This document shows positions 25,201 to 34,942 of a stretch of 64,000 nucleotides of DNA, piece by piece; position 1 is the stretch's first letter, and each line of letters starts with the position of its first letter. A model generated the notes under the pieces. That model searched no databases. It was not told the origin of the DNA and saw only the letters and a list, made by a program, of their open reading frames with translations. A program made the translations under genes and the position numbers. Source of the DNA: Clytia hemisphaerica (taxonomy: Eukaryota; Cnidaria; Hydrozoa; Leptothecata; Clytiidae); NCBI GenBank assembly GCA_902728285.1, contig CACVBU010001147.1:969466-1033465 (forward strand), given 5' to 3'.

Positions 25201-25217
25201 CCACCGGAATCACTCAT
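16242..25217 (-). CDS. TPCN2: two-pore channel, TPC2-type (27 exons, 2-nt frame break in exon 7)
   Basis: Endolysosomal two-domain cation channel (known family role: Na+/Ca2+ release gated by PI(3,5)P2 or NAADP). Exons, high to low: 25217-24932, 24839-24781, 24633-24557, 24320-24255, 24027-23916, 23653-23537, 23439-23369, 23114-23077, 22922-22817, 22503-22377, 22248-22183, 21984-21920, 21710-21607, 21191-21017, 20199-20080, 19916-19869, 19704-19615, 19471-19433, 19292-19237, 18962-18848, 18638-18567, 18288-18191, 17915-17840, 17337-17252, 17001-16920, 16702-16622, 16370-16242. All have GT/AG borders and phases that chain. About 852 residues if the 2-nt excess is ignored. Seen: N-terminal TPLL dileucine; VFIEDAIEHRSICHKVD; domain I S4 MRRLLRPFFL then SLMKKT; pore I LLTTANNPDVMMPAYS; linker SFLRRRVGVRAAFEVL; domain II S4 MLIIIRLLRIIPS; NATD and NISC glycosylation sites; YYANNFDDF and pore II VLVVNNWFVF; final S6 INLFVALVIE; basic tail. 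Exon 7 has two extra bases in TTTCTTTCTCTC, which would truncate the product unless this is a sequencing error. Introns hold a SINE and MITEs. Confidence 0.9.
17384..17500. repeat. hairpin MITE in TPCN2 intron
   Basis: Inverted repeat of about 117 bp. The outer arms are agttatcgcac and gtgtgataact; the inner arms are gtacaatgtgggatat and atatcctacattgtac. Non-coding, between exons 23 and 24 of the two-pore channel gene. Confidence 0.6.
18336..18516. repeat. MITE with TACAGTG ends in TPCN2 intron
   Basis: Ends TACAGTGCAGTCTC and GAAATTCCACTGTA are inverted. The interior contains the phrases aactcgaa and gttcgagttc. Similar phrases (ttcgagttatggaggctctactgta; ttcgagttatagaggttt) occur at about 43363-43382 and 54110, suggesting a dispersed family. 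Confidence 0.5.
20287..20392 (+). mobile_element. tRNA-derived SINE with 15-bp target duplication
   Basis: The 15-bp sequence TTAGAAAAGCCCTAA occurs at 20272-20286 and again at 20393-20407, framing a 106-bp insert. The insert starts GGCGTAGTGGTATAGTGGTT, which matches a tRNA 5' half with the A box, and continues to CCCGCCTGTCAGGG, resembling a tRNA-Asp anticodon arm (GTC). The B box region (gctgggattcc) is degenerate. There is no poly(A) tail; it ends AT-rich. A perfect long target duplication is the expected mark of LINE-assisted insertion. It sits in the intron between exons 14 and 15 of the two-pore channel gene, on the opposite strand. Confidence 0.8.
20447..20758. mobile_element. MITE with TACTTTAAGGG ends and many TCGCGAA motifs
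   Basis: Inverted ends TACTTTAAGGGTAGAAAG and CTTTCTGCCCTTAAAGTA-like border a 312-bp interior with repeated TTTCGCGAA motifs, including a short tandem duplication (aaagtttcgcgaagtc). Related ends occur at 26591-26825 and 43120-43575. It has no coding capacity and lies within a TPCN2 intron. Confidence 0.65.
20791..20863. repeat. small hairpin, GTACAGGGTGTCCC ends
   Basis: GTACAGGGTGTCCC on the left is mirrored by GGGACACACTGTAC on the right with a 45-bp loop. It is a minimal inverted-repeat element in a TPCN2 intron. Confidence 0.5.
21338..21541. repeat. cluster of CTTAGAGAGACTAATT motifs
   Basis: At least six imperfect copies of CCTTAGAGAGACTAATTT are spaced 30-50 bp apart in the intron between TPCN2 exons 13 and 14. 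The cause is unknown; they may be decayed tandem repeats. Confidence 0.4.
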
Positions 25218-26251
25218 TTAGTGAATTCTAGAAAAAAAAAGTTCCATAAGTTGGTCTGATGTCTACTACCTTCTTTTTATTTTTTCACCCTTTTTAAGAG
25301 AAAAACTCTATTGAATATCAACACAAGATTATCAAAGAATCTTCTTGTATCTCCAGGTCTAGTGGAAGAATAATAAAAAAAAAAAACATCTATGATGGTA
25401 CTGGGTGGTCAGAAATAAGTTACCCTCTTAGGATTGAGATTTTAGATCCCTTTTTAAAGAATCAAACCTCCCTTGTTAGAAAAAGGAAAGATAAACTTAA
25501 ATTTTGTTTGATATTTCATTTATCAAATTTCAATCATTAGAACAAAAGTTATCCCGAAATAAAAAAGGTCATTTCATAAAAAATCATTTTCTGAAATGGT
25601 TAAAAAGGTGAAAAATTTGACATATCAAATCTTTAAAGAATCATGATTTTTATTGTTAATGTCATTGAAATAATGACAAATACGAATTGCATTAAAAAAT
25701 AAAAAGAATTATTTGGTTCATTTCAGGATAATTTTGATCTAATGGCCAATGAAAATTTGAATTTTTTTGAGGTTTAATTCTAAAAACATTTATAGCGCTC
25801 AAAAAATCTCAAGGAATGTGTTTCATTCAGATCCATTGGACTGATTGTCCTGTCCCTTTCTACTGAGATTTTTCTACTTGTGAAAAATTATTCATTTTTT
25901 AATGAATTAAATTTGGACATTCTGAAAGCATTTTTCCTGACTTGCTGCATTTCTACTAGATTTAACTTTTTCAATCAACACTTTCAAGAGATTATATATC
26001 ATTTTGGCTGTCAACACAGGGTTAAGTTTTCGAAGTGCCGGGTATGTCAAAAGTAAAGTTTGATAATCAATTAAAACTTCAATCCAAATTATGAGAATTT
26101 ATAAGGGAATCGATTTTGATAAAGGGAAGAAATTTTGGTGGGAAGAAAATTAGGCAGGTTTTAAGTTCCTGCCAAATTGAACTCCCACCAAATGTAATTC
26201 ATTGTGCTATTTCAGCCCTTACCACATGTTTTTTTTTTATTTAATAATGTT
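25218..26251. other. upstream of TPCN2, nothing recognised
   Basis: AT-rich DNA that should contain the promoter and 5' UTR of the two-pore channel gene. No coding stretch, repeat or RNA gene is seen. Confidence 0.4.
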
Positions 26252-26493
26252 TTAGCCAAAAATAACCTTCATTTGCCAACTTAAATCCCCTTTGAAAATT
26301 TTTTCACGAGGCAAATGTCCGGGGAACAAAACTAATTTTTCTATCCCTGTACAAAAAATCACGTTGCATGGACCGCTTTCAGTCCAGAGGAAGTCTGCAA
26401 AGGTAATATTTAAATCACTGGAGTCCGGGGCATCGACAGGGTCTATATCATAAAATCCAAAGACCGCAACGTCCAACCAACTCACTTTTTTAA
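26252..26493 (-). other. possible coding fragment, unrecognised
   Basis: About 80 open minus-strand codons follow a plausible TTTTTAAG acceptor and end in TAA. Wording such as DVAVFGFYDIDPVDAPDSSD and LWTESGPCNVIFC is balanced and unlike the low-complexity frames around it, and the local base use is richer in G and C. There is no ATG near the start, so it would be a terminal exon or a fragment of a mobile-element gene. I do not recognise the family. Confidence 0.35.
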
Positions 26494-26590
26494 CTTAAAA
26501 ACAACACAAATGCAAGTTATTTTTGGTCGTGGCCTTACTGATTTCCGAAACAGAATTCCAGAAAACATCATTGTATCATTGCACAATGAC

Positions 26591-26825
26591 TACCTTATTA
26601 AGGGAACTAATACTATCAGTTTTTATGTGATAACGTGAAAATTAGAACCCGCAAATTACAAATTTGACCATATTTCTTCAAAAATTTGAAATTTCTTTAG
26701 GAAAAAAAAAAGAAATGTGTCCAAAGTAGAGCAAAACTGTGGAAATTAATTCCCTTGAAATGCACTTTTTTTTCGACTGCAAAAATTAGTTCCAGCTGAA
26801 ATTAGTTCCCTTTAACGTTAAGGTA
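26591..26825. mobile_element. MITE with TACCTTATTAAGGGAACTAAT ends
   Basis: The left end TACCTTATTAAGGGAACTAA is mirrored by ATTAGTTCCCTTTAACGTTAAGGTA on the right (about 25 bp). Same family style as 20447-20758 and 43120-43575. No coding capacity. Confidence 0.6.
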
Positions 26826-27031
26826 ATATTCCTTTAGGCAAACGCGACGGTCTATCGCATAACTAACTACCGTGAAGTCGGATAACTTGCATCAGTGAAG
26901 GCCCTAAAATGAATGAGCTGTCTGGTCATTAAAATACAAACTTAAATCAAAACAAAAATGGTAGAGTAGAGCTGTGAGCGGAGCTGTGTAGTCCATTTGT
27001 TTTGAAATTTTGCTGCTTTGATTGGTCAGTC

Positions 27032-27215
27032 ATAGACCTTTTTCAAAGAGGACGTCCTGTTGAATAATTATGTAGTCCAGCCATAAATACAATGATAGAG
27101 CCATGCATAATTACTGTATCATGCATATTGTAATAATTATGCATGGTTTTATCATTGTTTTTCTGCTGGACTACATAATTATTCAACAGGGTGACCTCTT
27201 TGAAAAAAGGTCTAT
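27032..27215. repeat. 184-bp hairpin MITE
   Basis: Almost the whole stretch is one palindrome. The left arm starts ATAGACCTTTTTCAAAGAGG and the right arm ends CCTCTTTGAAAAAAGGTCTAT, and both contain gaataattatgtagtccagc or its complement. The centre is a second AT-rich palindrome around atgcataattac. It lies about 40 bp left of the MITE that carries the LTR element. Confidence 0.75.
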
Positions 27216-27468
27216 TTGATGGCTATGCATGTTTGCCTCCTCTGGATGAACATTACCGTCAACTGCTCCAATTTGGGACGAGTGTGCGCAACATGGGACT
27301 TGTTGATATCTGGCCTATATTTTCATTTACTGTTAAATCTCTTTGACAACAAATTTGCTTTGATAACTCCACCAAGTTTATCAATCATACTTTCGGTCAT
27401 AACATGTCACGATAACTTACTGATAGGGCGCCCTTTTTAACTTTAGTTTTCATTCAAAATGACCGGAC

Positions 27469-27998
27469 TGTTGATGGAGAGAGAGTGCTCCATCGTTATG
27501 AACATTTTATTGGCCGTGTTGTTAATGTTTCTGTGTTTTGATTAGTATTCCCTGTAGAGTTTTTTAGTTTTCATGTGTCTCTTGAGTCCTCTTTTGTTTG
27601 GTGTCTCTTTTGTTTTAAGTGTCTTTTGTATCCCCAAGTTGCGTTTTATACGTTTTATATGTCATTTGTAATTCCTCTAGGGAAATTAGGATATGTTTAT
27701 TAACTGTAAATTTTGTAGATAGAAATTAGTTCAACACTGAGAGACGTGAGTGAGTGTCTTGTGTGTGAGAGGTGCGTTTTACTAAAGTTTAATTTACTGT
27801 CGTTTTATTTCGGTTCTTTTTTGTTTTATTACATTTTAAGTTGCTTTAAGTTCAAGAATTGGTGTTTGCATTTTACATTTTCTGTTCTCCATTTTCTGTT
27901 TGGTTTCCTTAGGTTACACAGGTTCCTTTTTGTCCATTAAGGCTGAGATATTTCGACCAGTCAAATTATTCAAAACATCGTCGTTCTCTCCACTCACA
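27469..27998 (+). repeat. left LTR (530 bp)
   Basis: Starts TGTTGATGGAGAGAGAG and ends CTCTCCACTCACA. It differs from the right LTR at about four sites. Preceded by CGGAC. Confidence 0.85.
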
Positions 27999-29057
27999 AG
28001 TAAATTAAACTAGTATCTGTATTTCTGTTTCCATCTGCATTTCTGTCTCCTATTCATATGTTTGAGTAGTGCGTGTGTGAAAGTGTTGAACTCCTCTTGC
28101 GTGTGCTAGAGTGTTTTGAATTTTTTTTAAATTTTCTGATTTTGATTTTTTGTTTTTCTCATATGTTTGAGACTTTCTTTTGACTTTAGATTCTTTTGAA
28201 TTTTGTTTCCAGATTTTTCGCTTGCCGTTTTTGAGATATTTTGCATTTTTTGTCGAGATTTTTTTTTTATTTCTTTGAACTTCCTGTCACTTTTTTGAGC
28301 TGAGTTTTGAGTCCGTATACTAACGTGGTATCGTTGTCCGCACACTAGACGTAGTGTCGTTTGTTCCGTGCAATAGACGTGTTGCCGTGGGGTTTCCATT
28401 GGTTGGAAACTATTGTGAAGTCTTGTTTTTAGCACAAGCATTTTGTGGCCAAATTATTCTTCAGAGAGCGAGAATTGCTTTGTTCCTGTGTGAACACGCG
28501 TTGTAACTCAGTAAAGTGACTTTGGTTTGTTCGAGATTTTTGTTTCGTTTTTTTTTTTTTTTTTTTTGACTTTTTAATTTTTATTCATTTTGCATTTTGG
28601 TATCGGTTTGATCTTCGCTAGAAAAGAAATTTGAAGTTTGATCATTTTTTGCATTTTTTGGTCTGTCACCATAGGGAGAGTGTTTTGAAATTGTTTTGTC
28701 TCTTCAGAGATTTGTTTTATTGGTTTTTATTATAGCCATTTCTCCTTTTTCTCATCCTGAGAAGAGTTTTATGTTAATCATCTTTTAGTTCGCACGGTTT
28801 TGAGTGTTGATTGCCATATATGTAGTTGTCATAACATAATTTTTATTAAGAATTTTGGATGTTAATCACTTAAGTGTGAAAATCCACCTAGATTTTATAT
28901 TGAACATCATATATAATAACAATAATACAATTTTGGTTTCTGGATGTTAATCACTTAAGTGTTGAAAATCCAGCTAGGTTAGGTTTTCGCCTGAAATTTT
29001 GTCATCGTTTATAATAAGAACATTATACCATCCTTGTTCCACAAATTTTTATCTGTC

Positions 29058-29837
29058 ATGTCTGCCCATGGAAAATTTCATGCTGAAATATTTGGCAAGA
29101 TTAAATCACTTGAAAGGTTGTTATGTCATGTGTCATCTGAGTTGAAAGCTTTGAAAAATATTTATGTTAATTCTGCTTATAACCATAGTACCAATTTTCC
29201 ATCTTGTTTTAAATCTCCGCAAAAATCAGTATTTGTTCCTAAGCCACCATCTGCATCTAAGCCAAAGCATGTTAGAAAATTTGTTTTTGTAAAGCCTAGT
29301 TCTGGAAAATCTGACATTGGTTCGAGACCTTCTGTTTTTGACTTGGAAAAATCTTCATTTTATAAGAACAAAACTTTGAGGCAAAAGTACAATTTTATCA
29401 TGAGGGAAAGGTTATGTTTTGGTTGTCTTCAGAAAGGTCATGTGTCTGTTGATTGTAAGAGCTCGAAAGTTTGTGATATATGTAATTTGAGTCATCCTAC
29501 ATCACTTCACGAATTTAGTGTGAAAAGATCATTAATTGTTGAGAAGTCAATCTTTGTTGAACGTGATTCTGAAAAGGAGTCTGAAAGTTCGATCGATTTT
29601 GTTGAAAATGAATCTGTTTGTATTACGCCTGATTCTGATCGCCAGTCGCACGTTCAAAAAGATTGTATGAAATCTGAAACGCCATTTGTTAAAGTTTTGA
29701 AAGTAAGTGAAGTATCGTCCTATTCAAAGAAGAGAAGCTCGTCGTCCCAAACCTGGCAACAACGCATTGACGATCCATCCGATATTAATACAGATCCAGA
29801 CCCTGATGTCCCACCCTGGCAAATTGATCCGCCCTGA
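29058..29837 (+). CDS. gag-like protein with zinc knuckle, BEL/Pao style
   Basis: The first ATG at 29058 gives about 259 residues ending in TGA. The middle is basic and Ser/Lys rich. Around residues 120-145 is a CCHC knuckle (CFGCLQKGHVSVDC, C-x2-C-x4-H-x4-C) followed at once by CDICNLSHPTSLH (C-x2-C-x3-H-x4-H). This paired arrangement is typical of the Gag region of BEL/Pao retrotransposons. In an autonomous element the frame would continue into protease and polymerase; here it ends at a stop about 135 bp before the right LTR. The gag core upstream looks short. Likely role: nucleocapsid-like packaging of the element RNA, or none if defective. Confidence 0.7.
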   Translation: MSAHGKFHAEIFGKIKSLERLLCHVSSELKALKNIYVNSAYNHSTNFPSCFKSPQKSVFVPKPPSASKPKHVRKFVFVKPSSGKSDIGSRPSVFDLEKSSFYKNKTLRQKYNFIMRERLCFGCLQKGHVSVDCKSSKVCDICNLSHPTSLHEFSVKRSLIVEKSIFVERDSEKESESSIDFVENESVCITPDSDRQSHVQKDCMKSETPFVKVLKVSEVSSYSKKRSSSSQTWQQRIDDPSDINTDPDPDVPPWQIDPP

Positions 29838-29973
29838 CGAAGTGACGTAACACCCAATGTTCGAAAGTTTGTGATCAAATCGAGAAAGATCAACCAAGTA
29901 TGGTAAAAGATTCCCCACCGAAGAGCCAACGAAATTATAGATCAAGATTTGGAAAATCTTGAGGGGAGCCATA

Positions 29974-30503
29974 TGTTGATGGAGAGAGAGTGCTCCATCG
30001 TTATGAACATTTTATTGGCCATGTTGTTAATGTTTCTGTGTTTTGATTAGTATTCCCTGTAGAGTCTTTTAGTTTTCATGTGTCTCTTGAGTCCTCTTTT
30101 GTTTAGTGTCTCTTTTGTTTTAAGTGTCTTTTGTATCCCCAAGTTGCGTTTTATACGTTTTATATGTCATTTGTAATTCCTCTAGGGAAATTAGGATATG
30201 TTTATTAACTGTAAATTTTGTAGATAGAAATTAGTTCAACACTGAGAGACGTGAGTGAGTGTCTTGTGTGTGAGAGGTGCGTTTTACTAAAGTTTAATTT
30301 ACTGTCGTTTTATTTCGGTTCTTTTTTGTTTTATTACATTTTAAGTTGCTTTAAGTTCAAGAATTGGTGTTTGCATTTTACATTTTCTGTTCTCCATTTT
30401 CTGTTTGGTTTCCTTAGGTTACACAGGTTCCTTTTTGTCCATTAAGGCTGAGATATTTCGACCAGTCAAATTATTCAAAACATCGTTGTTCTCTCCACTC
30501 ACA
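29974..30503 (+). repeat. right LTR (530 bp)
   Basis: Direct copy of the left LTR, TG...CA, followed by the target duplication CGGAC. Confidence 0.85.
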
Positions 30504-31273
30504 CGGACGCCGAATGGAGAATTAGAGAACGCCCGCCGCCTAACCACCTACCGCCCAATGGGATTAACAAATAGCGAGTGTGTAACTTGCCGCGCGAGTG
30601 ACGTCAAATGCTCACATTTGCGTGTGTTGTTCCACTACAGAAATTTTTCATATTTCGATTTAAAAGCCTACTCGGTGCGAAAGAGAAATTGTGTATTTTT
30701 CAATACGCGGTTCATTAAACCCAAATCAAATGACTTTGGAGGTTCGATGAAATGGTGGTGAAATGGCCATCCCATGTTGTGGAAGATAGTCCCAAGTTGG
30801 AGCAGTTGACGGTACCTGACTTCACAGTACTCCACCACTTCAGTTGATGCAAGTGTACCAAAAAGTATCCCTCAGGCTCAGCTGTCTCAGCCACACTGGA
30901 AACCTTTTGTCCAGTGTTCCTTCCGGTGTTAAATTTTTAGAACTTCTGGACACCGGACAAAGTTTGTTTGAAAAATAATACGCACCAGACACACTGGACT
31001 CAAGTCCGATGTTAAAAGGTATCCTCATCCAACACCAGACTTTTCATGTCTGGTGTTTGTAAAGTCTGGTGCATTGTGGGCGGGCAGGGTCCAAGTCGTC
31101 CGTAATACAAAGCAGATAATTTCCGGCCCAAATGGGTCAAGTAATTTAATATGCAGAACTTAGTCAATAGTTCGTCATGTTCTCCCAAACAACTATTTAG
31201 AGAAATCTATAGTCTAGCTTTAGCGGACTGACTACTGAGTGTTTTTTTTTATTTTCAGAGCACCATTCTAAGG

Positions 31274-31675
31274 TCAGACAGTCAGGCACATCCTGGCAAA
31301 TGAACGGGGTGAGCATTTGCATGGGGTATTTTCGTCACCCAGTGTAAATGAGATAGGACGTCTCAGGCTAAAAGCGTGAAAATGAATAAAAATGAACTTC
31401 AAACTGAAAATGGGAAAAAAGGAAGAAAACTGGGAACTTTATTTTTTCGTTAAAAGTTTCTTCAATCTTGGAAGAAAAAATTGACCCCCATGGAAAAAAA
31501 TTTCATCTATGCAGTTCTTCAAAATGAAGCAAAATATTTCAAGCCCAGTTCAATTGCGTGGGGTATTCAGTACTATTACATCACTTTTGTTTTCGACCCC
31601 TTGCATTTACCACCAATCGCAAGTGAAAAATACCCCGTTCATTTGCCAGGGCCAGGATGTGCCTGACTGTCAGAT
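31274..31675. mobile_element. MITE with CAGTCAGGCACATCCTGG ends
   Basis: The left arm cagtcaggcacatcctggca continues aatgaacggggt and is mirrored by accccgttcatttgccaggg then ccaggatgtgcctgactg, with a 6-bp gccagg difference. The interior is non-coding. The flanking stretches 30815-31273 and 31676-32050 hold no recognised gene; a perfect 27-bp hairpin (AACACCAGACNNNNNNNGTCTGGTGTT form) lies at 31031-31057. Confidence 0.6.
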
Positions 31676-32111
31676 TTCAAAACCTACCTCACTCAATAAA
31701 CCTGGACATTATACTAAAGGTCATAGTGTGGTTCTATTATTTACGTACCTTCTCAAGGTAACCTTAGCAATAAATTATAGATGGAAATGAGTCTTCAAAC
31801 AATAAAAGCACCAGACGTGACATGATTTGTGACTACTGCCTTTTTGCTTTTTTTCAAAGATAAATCTGGTTTCTGTGAGTTTGTTTATGTTTCCCGTTTC
31901 GGAATATTATACCTGGTTGAACACGCAAGCTATAAATACAGCAATTCTTGATATAGAAAGTTGAGGGTGTGTTTGACCACGGATATTAGCGCCTCTCTTC
32001 AAAAAGCGCGCGTTTTAACGCACTTTCGTTTTCAGGAACAGAAAAAGCAGATTTTTAATACCAAAAGCAAGCCAGCACCACATTCGTAGCACCACATTCA
32101 ACACCACTTTC

Positions 32112-34942
32112 AAAATGATATACAACATGAGTCAAATATATTAACAAGCATACTTTTGTATAAATTGTAAAAAAAGAGAACAATGAAACACCTGAAAAGA
32201 CCAAAATGATGAAAAACTGAAAAGAAACCCTCGAAAAAGTAGCCTATGTAATCGTCTAACCCACAACACTCAAACATGTAAGGACGTCAAAATTTCCGTC
32301 AGTTTGGAGTCCTTCAGTGCCGCTTGTTCTGGGGTAAACGAACGACTCGATCGTTCACCTCTCAGGCAAGCAACCACTGATCGGATCAAAACGAAGGAAA
32401 TTTTGCGTCGTATGCCATTCACAACCTCACTTTTCGAGCATTTTTGTTTTGCCGAGATTTTATCAGCTAACCTGCTCATAAAAATTGAGCATTCTCGGGC
32501 TACACCACCTGTAGCACCAAATACTAATGGGGTGAAAGTCCCTTTCTCAACTTGAAGAATCCGTTCGTTATATGCTCTCTTCTTTTGCTTTTCAAGGGAA
32601 GTGAATGTAGTGCCAATAGATTTTATGCGATAGCTCGGAGCTAAAAGGTTGCAAACCTTCACGTCAAAAAATGCTCTTTGATACCGCTGCCAAAATCCAT
32701 TAGCACTAACATCCGCCCTAGCTTCATTCCCAGTAACAGATGAGCGTGGTAAATCGACCTGTTCACGAGACAAATCCATAAGCTGGGGCTCGATCGACAC
32801 GTCGTGACAGACTTCATTCATCATGGTTGCCAGAGTATCGCGAACGTTGTTATGTCGATGGATAACGTAGCCGCCAAGATGGCAAGATAGCGCATGGTCG
32901 ATTGTGAAGTTGGCTGAGCAGGCACATTTGATGGGCAGTCGCTTCATTTCCCAGCCATACCTCATGTGGAGTGCGTCAGCGAATTCACGTTTATTCAATA
33001 CAAAATTCTCTTCTTTCAGTGGAAGAGTGGTCAGCCACGAGGAAGCACCTTGAGATGAAGCGATTTCCAAAGCTTTTTGGTTGATTGATGGGAGTTGTTG
33101 AACGATTTGATCGAGTGATCGTTTTTGTTCTCCAATTCGTTTAGCGGCTAGTGATTTCAACATCTTTTTCGATTGACTTGGATCAATTGATTCATTTGAT
33201 TGTGTTATGATGCGCTCGACTAGCACTTTAGTTGCCAACCGACTTGTTTCGTTTTGAAATTTAGCCTCATCCTCGATGTTGATGATTCCAAGGCCTCCCA
33301 TCTTGATCGGAAACGAGAGGATCTTCCTTTCAATATCGGAGCACTGTCTGCCATCACATATGGCTGGTATGAGGTGAAAACGGATGACATTTTCGATGGG
33401 TCGAAGCAATTCTGATATATCGTCTAGAGTTCGGAAGATATAGTTGAATTTTTGCCGGTAGCCAATAACGAAGGCGACATACGCAGCTTGGGGTTGAGTT
33501 ATTGCAATGTCTGACAAAGTTTTGATTTCTTTAACCCAGGTTTCGACTTTATTTGAAACGAATTCCTTCTTGTAGCTTTTTTCCCCAACAGAAGCACCGA
33601 GATGTTTATGCCCCTTTGCTGTGATCTTTATAGACGTACCTTCGAATGTGTCGAGTGCCGTTTGATACATTTCGGGTTTTACTATCAACCATGACTTAGA
33701 AGGTTCTGGGTAGTAGCCGATAGTTGGACCGAGTTGCGTTAGGTCATCCCACCACTTGCGTAGTGCAACAAGTTTACCAGCACCAGTGATGTCGTCAGCG
33801 TACGCGACTTGTTTGGTATCTGGTACGTTTCGTAGGGTGTCGGTCAAGGGAAGCAAACATATGCCGTAGAGAGCCATAGCGATCGGATCTCCTTGTGTTG
33901 TACCTTCAGAAGACGACAGCTCTGCTCCTCCAATCGCAAACAGACGGACGTGGTTCGAATAGCAGTTGGTAGCAAACATCGCCAAGGTTGGACAAAGGAT
34001 GTTAATGTTGTGCATCATAACTTCACGATTTATGCTGTTAAATGCATTTGAAGCGTCGACCAGTAGAACACCGTCTGTGTTCTCGTCGTTGTAGATGTCT
34101 GCCATCGCGTGCACTGCAGCCTCACATCCACCCAGCTGACCAGCGCACAGTTGGAGATTGCCAGCTGCTTCTTGTATTTCATTCCTCAGGAATGTTGTAA
34201 CAGTCTTTCCAACGATGCGTCTAAGAACTTCCCCGATGCCGATCGGTCGAATGCCGGGGTTCTTATCCAAAGGTATCAGGGTGCACGATAAGAACGCCTC
34301 CATGTCCCTACCGGATTCTTTGTTGCATTGTTCAGTGCACATGATTCTCGTCATCCTTGCAATCGCCTTGCACAAATCACTAGAACGATCACCGAAGTTT
34401 TTTGACAAAAGGATACGTTGCCACATTTGTGCATCGATCTTGGAGGGGCCGGAAGAACCTTTTGTTTTAGCTGCCATACTTTTTATGAGTTCTTCATCGA
34501 TGGCTTCAAAAAGCGTGGGGTCGATTTTGTTGAATGGTCCCTGAACAATCAGCTCGTCAATCTTTGGTTGACCTCTAGGATGCTTTTGCTGAAGAATTTG
34601 CAACGTGGTATCGTTGATTGGTACAATTCCGTGTGAATTCGTTGAGTTAGATAAGAGTTTGATTGCTGCGTTTACTTTGCCTTGAAACATCAAATCACTA
34701 AATCGTTTCGATATTGATGTAACTCGATCAGCAGCAGACTTTGAAAATTTTGATTGTAGCATTCGGCTTTCGCGGATCAACGAGTCAAAATCGCCTTCTC
34801 TCCAAAGATCCAGACGTCGCTGTAGATGTTTCGTATGTTCTCTCGATTTCGATGTCTTTGATGGTTTCTGTAAAAGGAGCGATGGTAACACGGACAGGGC
34901 TTTCAAGGCGACATTCGACAAAGGTGACAGATTGTTCCATAA
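32112..34942 (-). mobile_element. RT-encoding non-LTR element nested in the left foldback arm
   Basis: The 16-bp sequence ATTCAACACCACTTTC occurs at 32096-32111 and 34943-34958, bounding a 2831-bp insert. The uninterrupted site survives in the other arm, as the complement at 38738-38753. The insert reads on the minus strand, with about 160 bp of 3' UTR after the stop at 32270 and no poly(A) tail. The 5' end abuts the coding frame with no UTR, so it may be 5'-truncated. Confidence 0.85.

Larger units (their letters stand above)
27469..30503 (+). mobile_element. short gag-only LTR retrotransposon, BEL/Pao-type
   Basis: Two direct repeats of 530 bp (27469-27998 and 29974-30503) both run TG...CA and differ at only about four positions by eye. 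They are flanked by the 5-bp duplication CGGAC (27464-27468 and 30504-30508), so both insertion ends are intact. The 1975-bp interior encodes one gag-like frame and no protease, reverse transcriptase, RNase H or integrase. The stretch just before the right LTR (gaggggagcc) is a weak polypurine tract. The near-identical LTRs mean recent insertion, so enzymes must have come from another element. It interrupts a MITE. Confidence 0.85.
27254..30814. mobile_element. MITE (TACCGTCAACTGCTC family) split by an LTR element
   Basis: The ends TACCGTCAACTGCTCCAATT and the complement of ...AACTTGGAGCAGTTGACGGTA are inverted. Removing the LTR element (27469-30503) and one copy of its 5-bp target leaves about 521 bp. 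This aligns, in inverted orientation, with the intact 584-bp copy at 44262-44845 along both halves (for example ttgttgatatctgg then ttactgttaaatc on one side, and cctccaaagtcatttgattt then cgcaccgagtaggcttttaa on the other). No clear target duplication is seen at this copy. Confidence 0.75.

Noticed and set aside
27216..27440. 74-codon plus-strand frame
   Set aside because: It lies across the left half of the MITE at 27254; the homologous MITE at 44262 does not keep it open, so it is chance.
27746..27940. 64-codon frame present twice (also at 30251-30445)
   Set aside because: It is duplicated only because it lies in the two LTRs; low-complexity Phe/Leu-rich translation.
28127..28441. 104-codon minus-strand frame inside the LTR element
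   Set aside because: Lys/Gln-rich translation of T-rich DNA downstream of the left LTR, antisense to the element.
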